A stretch of 64,000 nt of DNA from Antedon mediterranea (taxonomy: Eukaryota > Echinodermata > Crinoidea > Comatulida > Antedonidae). The notes under the pieces are model-generated. The model saw nothing but the letters and a program-made list of their open reading frames with translations, did not search any database and was not told where the DNA came from. Location: the NCBI RefSeq assembly GCF_964355755.1, contig NC_092671.1, forward strand, positions 10,923,001-10,987,000, in the 5' to 3' direction. The translations under genes and the position numbers were made by a program. Below are positions 49,989 to 60,152 of the stretch, one piece after another (the stretch's first letter is position 1; the number at the start of each line of letters is the position of its first letter).

Positions 49989-50935
49989 AACAGGCCGACG
50001 AATACATCTACGGCAGATCTGGCTACGGTAATCAGTTTCGTCAATGAACACTTGAAGCTTTCTTGATACCATTGGCAGCTATGAATCTATAACGATACGA
50101 ATTCGATTCTTCGACACAGTTTTTAAACTTTGCAAACAGGTAAACCTGGTTAGATTGCTACTATTCTGATATTTTCATCTCAACAATTAATATAAACGAT
50201 ATTCAAATCGTGTTTTTAACTTGTTGTTGTAAAACACTTTCTTTTAGAACACATATTTAAATTATAGCACTTTATGATTGGCACAAATTTACAAACTTTT
50301 TCAATTGTATCTCTACAGTTACGATATTAATAATATTATTAAAGATATTTTCACCCTGAAAAAACGGGGTTTTTAAACATTTGTTTGGAATATGCTATTT
50401 TAATATTACATACTAGTTTAACTTTATAGGTGAAACCATTCTTTATTTCTACGGAAGTGAATAACATTATCAAAACTATTGAATGCAATTGACGTTTGGA
50501 ACAGATTTAATAATGGAACTACAAAATGGCCTATTCTTCATTGTTTATGTCTTTGGCGGACAATACACCTTTAATATAGATTTTACTATGTATACAATTG
50601 TATTGCTAACTAAATGCGTGTTATTTTCTGTTATTATGAACGAATACGATGGTATACTGTAATGCTCACGATGTACATTCTTCATCAAACTCAGCCCATT
50701 TATCGATTGATATTCAAACACACCAATTGAACTCTCAGTTTATATGAAATGTTTTTATTTCAATGTAGACGTTTATAAGGCAGTCATTGCAATAGACAGT
50801 GTGTATTACCCAACACATTTATTTAGCAAGGTTGAATGTGACAAAACCTAGTTACTGCAGTAAAATAATGTTGACACGGATACACCCAATGTATACAGAA
50901 TGTAGAAAGATAAATATAAGTACAACTTGAATGTA
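49989..50935. other. 3' flank of the GPCR gene, no further gene seen
   Basis: Probable 3' UTR and intergenic DNA. No exon, RNA gene or structured repeat was recognised. Confidence 0.45.
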
Positions 50936-51256
50936 AAGCTTGGTTCCCACTAGAACGAACGTAAAGATTATATGTCGCAACGCGAGCAAGTTGACCAATC
51001 ACAAGTGACAGTTGGAATAATCTATCGCTTTTGATTGGTTAATTCGCTTACGTTACGACTTGCGTTGCGTCATAGTAAGCGTGGTTCCCACTAGTGACGC
51101 AACGCAAGGACGTAACGCAACGCAAGTGAATTGACCAATCACAAGCGATGGCTTATTCGCTTGTGATTGCTAACTGTCTATAACCTCGCTTGTCATTGGT
51201 TAAAACGCTTGCGTTGCGTTTACATCCTTGCGTTACGTTCTAGTGGGAACCAAGCA
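50936..51256. mobile_element. MITE family M2, two adjacent copies
   Basis: The first copy starts AAGCTTGGTTCCCACTAG after TA (50,934-50,935). At about 51,072-51,090 its right end abuts the start of a second copy (AGCGTGGTTCCCACTAG), which ends CTAGTGGGAACCAAGC near 51,256. The second copy matches the reverse complement of the 23.7-kb copy, including the AACTGTCTATAACCTCGCTT interior. Confidence 0.8.
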
Positions 51257-52169
51257 TAGCCAACGTGTATACGTGCTGTAACGTAAATGTCTATTTATCT
51301 AATAGGCAGAAACCTCATGAACGTAATTGATCATAAAAAATAAACATTTTTATATTTACAAACATTTTATATGACTACAATCAGTGTTCTGGGTAAAAAC
51401 ATAGTAAATATAATGTTTTAATAATTTTAAACAGCAGTACAAAAATGGATAATATAATATTTAATAACAATGCGTAAAGAAGAAAGCAATTATAGCGATG
51501 TCATGTTTGTGAACAATAAGTATTTGTGCGTTTTGTTTAGAATAGGCCTTTTTTTCTAGTAAGTATTGGTCATATTATTACTGGAATCAAAACACAGTGT
51601 CTATTATGATACAATATTATAGCGTATAATATGATATTTTAATTATACATTATAATAGTGTATTGTGCTTATTATTACTATCATGTACTCTTACCTTATC
51701 GACTAAAATATCTGGTATTTAATAATCAATTGACATTATTATGGGTTATAAAAACGTTGTATGCTTTCAGTTTCTGGAACTCGAACAAAATGAATAATAA
51801 CAGACTCATTTATTTCTATTTATGGTATTGTAAATTGAATTGTAGTTATTAAAGGCGTATGAACAAATTGTGCTAATATATAATATTTATCTGTTTAAAA
51901 AATACCATGGATTTGAAATACCACAGCAGAAATATTCGCTTGAAACATGATGATCCATTGTGGAATGACAGAAACAGATCCAACGTTACTTCATAGCCAA
52001 GTAAACATTTCATCCCAATTTGACTTATCCTTCTGCCATGCACTGCAAAAAATAAAAACATTTTAAAATTATAGTCGATGATTATAACATCATACGTTGT
52101 CCAATCATCATTACCACCAACGCCACCGTATCATTACACATGCATTATATTTGTCACAAATGCAATCAT

Positions 52170-52600
52170 CTTTGTCACCAACACCATTTTATCACCAACA
52201 CCATATCGTCACAAATAAAATAATTTGTCACCAAAACCATTTTGTCACCAACACTATTTTGTCACCAACACCATTTTGTCACCAACACCATTTTGTCACC
52301 AACACCATTTTGTCACCAACACCATTTTGTCACCAACACCATTTTGTCGCCAACACCATATCGTTACCAACACCATGTTGTCACCAACACCATGTTGTCA
52401 CCAACACCATGTTGTCACCAACACCATTTTATCACCAACACCATATCGTCACAAATACAATAATTTGTCACCAACACCATTTTGTCACCAACACCATATC
52501 GTTACAAATACAATCATTTGTTACCAACACCATGTTGTTACCAACACCATTTTGTCACCAACACCATATCGTTACAAATACAATCATATTTCTGTCACGA
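52170..52600. repeat. 17-bp minisatellite
   Basis: Tandem 17-bp unit CACCAACACCATTTTGT with variants (CATGTTGT, CATATCGT, ACAAATACAATAATTTGT). Because 17 is not a multiple of three and the unit contains no stop in any register, all three plus frames stay open for hundreds of bases. They encode the same 17-residue periodic peptide; these ORFs (52,097-52,677) are artefacts. Confidence 0.93.
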
Positions 52601-52679
52601 ACACATTCATTACTATCGCCAATAACATCATGATCGTCGTCACCAACCACTTCCAAGAACTTCACACCAACAAATAATA

Positions 52680-54176
52680 TATTATCGATTAGCTTGAACA
52701 TCATCACTACAGTTCCTTTATCTTACCAATACGATCCACACAATCACCCAAGGCCAGAAAAACAAGGTTATGATGAGATGCAGGAGATGGTTGACTTGTG
52801 GTCTCCTACAAAAAAAAAAAAAAATAAACGAGATATTACTATATCTATATTACCTGATAGCACTATTCAAGAGACAACTCAGTTATGAGGTTCTACTGTA
52901 ATATTATCTAAATAAAACAATGATTTAGGTATAGTAATATATTTGAAATTAAAAGTAGCTGGTTCAAATCCTGCTAAACATCTTGGAAAACTATTAGGCT
53001 CTCGTTGACCTTAAGCTCGACGATCGAACAAATTAATAATTTACATAATCTAATTATAACGCTTAACAGGTACCGGTATATTATATGCACTTTGAATATA
53101 AATGCAAACTATTATATTATACCATGGAGGTATTTTATACCTCCATGATACCTCCATGATTATACAATACAAAACACAGAAGAAAACCAATTATTGGAGA
53201 CACCTTGGGGACATAACCAAGTGTACCCTTAATACGCGCGTCCCGTGAATAGAGACCGGTCGTTCAAAACGTCGTTAAAAAACATGTATTCCATTATTTC
53301 CGATTTATGGAGAGGTTCTATTATTTTAGTTAAACAAAACGAAAGTTGCATTGTTAAAGCGATTTTATTGAATATTATATTGTCTTAATTCAAACCTCAC
53401 CAACCATGTTATCTAGATTGTATTTGTTCCGGACACGTATGCAAACTTAAACAATATTCAATATGTAAAAGGGATTTTTGGAAAGAATTTTAAGTAGTTG
53501 AACATTGAGGGAATGTTTAAATACTATATTAGTCACATACGTCTATACAGTATTAACAAATATTATCGTACGAACAGCTCATAATATAAATATCATATCA
53601 ATCGATATGTATTTTTACGATAAAAGTAACAATACGTATCGGTGATAACAAAATACTGTTCTTTCAATGCGGTAACTAAGACAGATACTTATACTGTATA
53701 TAGACGGATACAACACGACCGTTCTCAGAATGGATATAGTGTATTACGTATTTAGGATATGACAAAGCCAAAATGATACTTTGCAAAATTGCTAGTGACA
53801 GCTCAATAATCGTAAGATAATGGCTGGAATCTAGTCTATACTATTGATTTTTACGCTTGTAATAATCAAAACAAACTAAATCAATAGGCCTACGTATATT
53901 TACAAATCATATAAATTCAGAAAGGCAGGCCTATACACAGAATACGAATATACAGCAATTTATTTATATTATACCCGTATAATAAATGAAAGGCAGCCTA
54001 CGGTTTACTGATACTGAAGACAATATGATGTTGATAAAGTACCGTATATCAGCATATTATTATATAGGCCTAAACACTGTTCTTATTCTATTGTACAATT
54101 TTATTGTAGATTAGGCCTACGTTGTAATTTTAATAATCTCATTTTTTGATAATTGAATAAAATAAAGTCAACATAC
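52680..54176. other. Intergenic or intronic DNA downstream of PPxY gene 3, nothing firm
   Basis: The missing 3' exons of the minus-strand PPxY gene 3 should lie here or further down. I found no membrane-helix exon. A candidate last exon, acceptor TTTTTTGCAG at about 52,050, would encode CMAEG then stop, but it lacks independent support. A perfect palindrome (ACCATGGAGGTA...TACCTCCATGAT) sits near 53,120-53,150. Confidence 0.35.
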
Positions 54177-55090
54177 CTTTCATTAACAATTGTAGTGTGT
54201 ACAACTGCTGGCTGTGGCTGGGTGGTTTGTACCACTGTTACCGCTGCCCCTTGAGGGGGATAACCCTGCTGAGGAGGGTAACCTTGTTGTGGTGGGTAAC
54301 CAGGTTGGGGGGCATATCCTGGTTGAGGCGCATATCCTGGTTGAGGGGCATAACCCTGTTGAGGTGGATATCCTGGTTGTGCTGGAGGGTACCCTTGTTG
54401 GGGTGCATATCCTTGCTGTGAAATAAAGATAATATATCATATAATTAATATAGTTAAAATTCTATTTTATGGTCTACATCATGGTTTATTATTCCCATAA
54501 ACGAATATTATTTGCATACAAATGCTCATTAAAATTGTACAGTAATCCGGTGACAAACGTACCATGTCTATAATTAATAGGCTAAATTCTGTATTGACAT
54601 TTATAAAAGTTCAGTATTTGTCCAATTATTGGATGTCCAAAAATAAAATAACTCCTTGGTAAGATGAAGCTCAAGTGAAAGTTCACCGACCGAGATCATT
54701 TTCCAACATCATGATCAACGTTAATAGTATTACACTGTCTGTCAACGATCGTGAATATTATTTGCATAAACATTAAAATGCTTATTGCTATGCATACCCT
54801 GCAATATCTAAGGTAAACCATTTACTCCATGGGTAAACGCAGGGTAGGACCATAAATAACGGATAATTCGGATTCCGATTCTTATACTCTCAAAATAGAG
54901 AAATACATCTTACGCCCCGACCAGGAAACGCTTTCGAAATGAGATTCATAAACAAGCAACCATTCGTTTTGGTCAATTACCTGCTTCTAACGCTAATAAA
55001 AGTCAAGGTCAATTTTGAATCGAATAAAATAATAGCTTATCTATAAATTGTATTACTTACCTGATTATACGGAGGTGGAGGAGCAGACAT
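54177..55090 (-). CDS. P/Q/Y-rich protein, third PPxY family member, 3' end not found
   Basis: Two exons on the minus strand: 55090-55061 (MSAPPPPYNQ) and 54415-54177, joined in phase 0. The second ends with the same phase-2 GAAAG/GT junction as exon 2 of the two paralogs at 19-27 kb. It encodes QGYAPQQGYPPAQPGYPPQ-type repeats of about 8 residues, then VVQTTQPQPAVVHTTIVNER. That matches the PAVVHTTVVQRPRER tail of copy 2, so a membrane-anchor exon is expected next but was not recognised. PPPPY near the start is a PPxY ligand. Opposite strand and greater divergence show that this copy is older than the 19-27 kb pair. It is partial as annotated (89 codons). Confidence 0.7.
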
Positions 55091-55292
55091 ATTCGTTCTG
55101 TTTACTGCACTTATTATACTATCCAAGTATTTTCTGACAAACTGAGTTTCAAGTGCCTAAATATGTCCGTCTCAATTACAGTTACAGCTAAAACAGAACA
55201 AGTTTGTGAACACACACACCTTCTACATTGAGTGCGCCCTCTATAATGTAACTTGCTGGCTCTTTCTCGATCCGGTAATACTTCTATAGGGA

Positions 55293-56105
55293 TATGACCG
55301 GTTGGGCCGCCGACAAGTTGAGCCGCCGGTAATTTCTATGAAACGCCCAGTGCGTCTTTTACGACATTTCGCGTAGTGATAGAGGGGTGTCCTAGTACAT
55401 AAGTTCATGGTCTTTAGGTTTATTGTGTCATGAAAATAAATAATAATTACATACTACAATTTTGTCGGTTTGAACCGCCATAACAACACAGCAAAGGAAA
55501 GTAGTCATATTTAATAATTTAATTGTTTTTAATCTTTCAAGGTAAAAATGCAGTGCACTCCATAATATTTTTCTCGCGTAAAATCACGTTGTCTCTCAGG
55601 ACTAATAGAGTATTGATACTCTTCGAATGAGGTTAAATAATTATTGTTTTTTATCTACTATCTTTTAATAATAATATCATATTTTATTGAATTTTACAAT
55701 GTTAATACACAAAATATTTTACTAAAAAACGGTGATTTTATGCAATTATTTTACCGAAATGGAGTAGGCCTAGTTCATACAACTGCCGCCTAAGGGGGCA
55801 ACATGTTTACGTCATTTTTGGCTAAAAACGATCATTTTCGGTCATGTTTTAGGCCTTATATTTTGGAATCTACAAGTCAGATATTCATAATTATTTCTCT
55901 TTAATTATAATATTTAATAATATATACTAAAAACCGTGATATATAAACTTTGGAATATACATCGTTATATCTAATAATTAATATAAATAGAACTTCTATT
56001 AAATAGAAACGAGCACCGGCGAAAGTAAGCATTTGGTGTTTCATAGAAAATAACGTTTTTCTGGCGGCGGCTCAACTTGTCGGCGGCTCAACTTGGCCTA
56101 ATCCC
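55293..56105. mobile_element. 800-bp element with GC-rich terminal inverted repeats
   Basis: The left end GGGCCGCCGACAAGTTGAGC, then CGCCGG...TTTCTATGAAACGCC, matches the inverted right end GGTGTTTCATAGAAA...GGCGGCTCAACTTGTCGGCG. At the right end the motif GGCGGCTCAACTTG is repeated twice. The AT-rich interior has no ORF. It lies just upstream of PPxY gene 3. Confidence 0.75.
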
Positions 56106-56170
56106 TTCTATATATACACGATAAATAAAAGTACATTCGCTAGTCTTTTACTCTTTGTAGGCAATAACTA

Positions 56171-56386
56171 TTATATCAAGTTTCTTTTAAATGAAACGTT
56201 ATACACCTCATCTGCACACGGACGGTCACGGTAGGCCTCCCTACGACATTTACGCGATACAGTGCCATCAAATGTCCATGTCATATTGATTTGAGCATCG
56301 CATATTAGCGGTGGCACACTTTCTTTATTCGAACAAACCACCCAATACAAAAATAATATAATATATTTTACTAACAGCTGAGCCAT
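56171..56386 (-). CDS. Possible first exon of a secreted or receptor protein, partial
   Basis: The minus-strand frame opens MAQLLVKYIILFLYWVVCSN, a good signal peptide, then has CDAQINMTW, GTVSRKCRREAY and RPCADE, with an N-glycosylation site (NMT). A possible GT donor lies after GCAGATGAG (about 56,207). The C..W..G....C....R.C spacing is reminiscent of extracellular hormone-receptor (HRM) domains, but the match is short. No downstream exon was found before the inverted-repeat element at 55.3-56.1 kb, so it may be a gene fragment or a chance ORF. Confidence 0.35.
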   Translation of the reverse strand: MAQLLVKYIILFLYWVVCSNKESVPPLICDAQINMTWTFDGTVSRKCRREAYRDRPCADEVYNVSFKRNLI

Positions 56387-57403
56387 TTCATAAAAAAAAG
56401 GTTTTACACTTAATACGAAACAGCGTACAACCTTTTATGGCAACCTCTCAAATTGATCGAAGGGTACTGCTCGTCCGGTAATTTATCCAAACCACTAAAT
56501 AATTAGGCATTCTTGCAAAATTGTACGGTAAAATAGAAATATCATTTTATATCACACAAGTAACACATATATAACTGTAATAAAGAAATAACAATTTTAA
56601 AATAAAGCGTTTCAAAATAAATGAAGTCAATGAAGTGTTTATTGTTATTATATATTCTGAAAGTTTTTAAAAGATTTTGCTGCAAATAATAATTTTCAGC
56701 AGAGAATTTCCCTTTTTCTGCTTCGCGTGCTTAATGTAATTTCACTCTTTCCTGGTTTCATACAAGGAAGGACTATGTAGTGTTATTACTCACTTATAAT
56801 AACACCATGCCACTTTGGTTGCAAACAAATCTGTTTTCATTTCTGAGAATGTATTTATTATAATGTGTTAAGAACTAAAGAGGAGAGCTATAAAATAAAA
56901 GTAGGCAAGCCCTGTGTTATTGTAAAAATGGGTAATTTTAAGCTGAGGTGTTGAACAATAAATCGATTTTGATTGAATGTTTTAACAAATATTGATAAAG
57001 CGCTAATAAAAGCAAACATGGTTGATTGCATGTTTATTGTAAGAGTTTTTGGAATCTAGGGACCAAATTAGTTACAAGCAAGGCAAGGAACGCTTAACAA
57101 ACACCAGTACTGAGTCAAAAAGAAAAAACAAAATAGTAAGTACAATTAGTGTTGTGTCTAAAACTAGCATGGGCAATAAAAAAAATACATAGGCTTAAAG
57201 AGGTGCGAAGGTCCCTCAAGCAGTCACAGTGTGGTATATCAAACGGTTAAACTACCGGTAAGCAAAAACTAAAGAGTTATATGTGTAGACATAGGCCTAA
57301 TGCAAAACATGTCAACAACGTTGATATGCAGGAGGACCGACTGTACAAAAGGAGAGAAACCCTGTGATCCGCCTCCGCCAGATATGGTTCAATAATAAAT
57401 ATT

Positions 57404-57718
57404 TTATAACACCTATATAAATTCCTGTCATTTGATTGGACAAATGTGGGTCACATGGCGTGCAATAGTACGCACTATTCAACGATCGTTAAATAGTACT
57501 TTTTGAAACATTTTTGTGTACGAAAAAAAAACGTCTAGATGTTATATAAAACAAATAATGAATGTTTTGTATTCGTGTAATGGTACAAATAATGGCACTT
57601 GGTGAATGATGAAAGGTTATATCAACTCGGCTTTGCCTCGTTGATATAACCTTTCATCATTCACCTCGTGCCATTATTTGTACCATTGCACTCATAAACA
57701 TTCATTATTTGTATAATA
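57404..57718. mobile_element. Palindromic element P, copy 2 (inverted relative to 44.9 kb)
   Basis: Near-identical reverse complement of 44,940-45,245, from TATAACACCTATATAAATTC to AACATTCATTATTTG. The hairpin arms meet at GTTGATATAACC around a short loop CGGCTTTGCC. Inserted between blocks A and B of the local duplication. Confidence 0.85.
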
Positions 57719-57724
57719 ATACTA

Positions 57725-58225
57725 AATCAATGGTGAGACCATTTCGGAAGTTAAAACTTACAAATATTTAGGGGTTGAAATTGATAATGAACTTAAATTT
57801 GATGCAAATAGTAGGTGCATATACAATAAATTACAAAACTTCTCTTCTTTCTACGCAAATTAAACTCTTTTAAAATTTGCCGTACTATTTTACAACTTTT
57901 TTATACTTCTATCTTAAACAGTGTAGGCCTACTTAGTTTTTGCTTAATATGTTGTTATGGTAATTCACGTTTTAAAGATAGATAGATAAAATAGTTAAAC
58001 AAGTCAGTAGAATAGTAGGCTCTGAACAAATTCAATCTGAAGTTATATATAAGGAATTAGTAATTAAAAAATTGAAAATTATTTTAAAAGACCACGTTCA
58101 CCCTCTGCACTATAAATTTAACAAAAGTCAACGTAGTGACAGACTCCTTCAAAGAAAAATTAAAACAAATAGATATGGCAATTCATTCGTCCCTGCTGCA
58201 ATACGGTTTTATAATGAATGACATT
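57725..58225 (+). pseudogene. Non-LTR retrotransposon C-terminal relic
   Basis: Broken plus frames give EVKTYKYLGVEIDNELKFD, SFCLICCYGNSRFKD, KIVKQVSRIVGSEQIQ and RLLQRKIKTNRYGNSF, VPAAIRFYN, the post-RT tract of a LINE. It ends in TTGAATTATATTGAATTATG, a microsatellite-like tail. It resembles the relic at 33.2 kb in motif order. Confidence 0.75.
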
Positions 58226-59480
58226 ACAGAGTTTCCCCATGGGGATAATACAGTTTTAATTGAATTATATTGAATTATGTTGTGTTTTTTTATATCAGGC
58301 TCAGGGTAGTCTAGATAATAGTGTAGACCAGTAAAAAGATCACAATACTATGTGTAATGTGATCTACACTACCACTTGTTAGCATACAGAACAATACAAT
58401 CCAATCTTACACATTTTTCTAAATTTAGTTTATAAAAAATTCCAACATAGCTAAAGTATTATTTTTGAAAGCAGCCATTCAGGCACAATAAATAGGAAGA
58501 CGAATGCTGTAAATGAATTAAGCATACAGTATAATAATAGGTAAGCATATTACAATTGTTGTAAAATTTTAATAATGTATCTGTTTAGGAAAGTGTTAGT
58601 ATCGCATGCTAATGATGTGAGTAAATAAATAAATGAAGCAAAAGAAAAACAAAATAGTAAGTACAGTTAGTTTTGTGTAAAAAAATATAACATCGGCAAT
58701 AAAAAATACATAGACCCAAGAGGTACGAAGATCTCTCACACAGACCATCACTGCTGGTGCACTTTATCAAACTGTTAAACTAAGCAAAAACTAAAGACTG
58801 CATGTTACAAAACATGTCAGCAACAGTTATAACACATTCATGCAGAGAAGGATCCAAGTTAGTCGGTGGGGGAGGGGACACGGTTGACGTGCAAAAAGGG
58901 AAAAAGAAACCGAATGTTCCCCTTGTTACCCGCTTCCGCCGGATATGGTGTTCAGTTTTTTAAACTGAATAACATTAATCATGTATGTACACTGTTAATT
59001 TCATTCACAACAATAAATTTGATTCTGTTAATTGTATGCGAACAAGTTGCAGTGTACCAGTGTAAACAATACTGTGTTCTACACTTGTTAGTATATACAG
59101 TACAATACCAACCGATTCTGCTACTGTCCCTAGGTGATATCTGTATAATACTCTATAATATATGTATGTTAAAAGTACAGCATTTATGCAGACAGCATAC
59201 ACTTGCTGATAGTTATACAGATACATACCTATTGATAGTAGCAGAATCGGGTGACAATACAATCCAATCTTACAAATTCTAAATATAGTTTTTCAAAATT
59301 TCCAACATATCAACAGATAGGCCTATCAGTATTATTCTTTGAAATCAGCCATTCAGGCATATTGAACTGGAAAAGAATGCTGTACTGAATTAGGCATACA
59401 GAATAGGTAAGCATATTACAATTGTTCGTTAGTAAAATTCAGTTTAGGAAAGTGTTAGTACCGCGATGTTAATGTGCTAA

Positions 59481-60152
59481 TCGTGAACGATCCTATACAC
59501 ATTGACAACAATTAGGCCATCGATATGTGCATAATAATGATAGGCCTAGCGATACAACAGCATATGCCTTTGTTACTTTTAAACATCTTAAATGAAATGT
59601 AAATCGTTCACGTCTCCAGTACACTTTCAATGCTACCGTGTGTGTGTTATAGCTATTTTATTTTCTATTTTAAACGTTTCTGATCAACGAAATACTGTAT
59701 ATGGAAAAATAGTAGGCCTGGTGGTAAGATATAGTAGGCCTATAATTTGTTTCACAATGCATTATACTGGGCACTAATTAATAGGCACCACTAATAGGGT
59801 ATGTAAACATTTTATCAACCAATCAGACAAATGATACAGTAAGTAAACATTTATTTTAATGTGAACATTAACCTATACATTTTCTATACGTACGGTACGC
59901 GATATATGCAATTATGTTAACTTGCTAAGAGTTGCTAAACCTTCCACTTTTCAAAGGGAAACATAATCAGCATCAGCTATGAAGAGATATAAACGGTCTC
60001 TAAAAATAGCTAGCAACATTCATGTTCGTTATAAATGGCAAAATTAGGTCATTATTTGACATTAAATGGTCGAGGCGAAAACTCATGACACATGATACTG
60101 CTTACTTTTCAATAAGCTTACGTTTTGCTTATTCTTAGGAGATTACGCAAAG
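59481..60152. promoter_or_regulatory. 5' flank of the SAM-repeat gene
   Basis: Unique AT-rich sequence. A splice acceptor-like TGCTTATTCTTAG ends at about 60,139, 13 bp before the ATG, suggesting an upstream non-coding exon in this region that I could not locate. Confidence 0.4.

Larger units (their letters stand above)
57060..59480. repeat. Segmental A-B / A-B duplication with later insertions
   Basis: Block A (about 57,060-57,390) recurs at 58,610-58,930: AAAAACAAAATAGTAAGTAC, AATACATAG, AACTAAAGA and ATATGGT near the end. Block B (about 58,335-58,605) recurs at about 59,262-59,480: ACAATCCAATCTTAC, CAGCCATTCAGGCA, GGTAAGCATATTACAATTGT and GGAAAGTGTTAGTA. In the first unit, A and B are separated by the palindromic element and a LINE relic, absent from the second unit. 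An open frame at 58,866-59,282 inside it has no support. Confidence 0.8.

Noticed and set aside
52097-52677. Overlapping ORFs of 178, 150 and 73 aa with HQHHFVTNT repeats
   Set aside because: All three frames of the 17-bp minisatellite are open; the periodic peptides are artefacts.
52955-52985. tRNA T-arm-like GGTTCAAATCC
   Set aside because: An isolated B-box-like word without any A box or stems at the right distance.
54197-54426. Plus-strand ORFs over PPxY gene 3
   Set aside because: Antisense readings of the Q/P/Y repeat exon on the minus strand.
58866-59282. 138-aa ORF
   Set aside because: Sits in the segmental duplication; hydrophobic and tyrosine-rich by AT-rich composition, no signal peptide, splice structure or repeat-unit counterpart.
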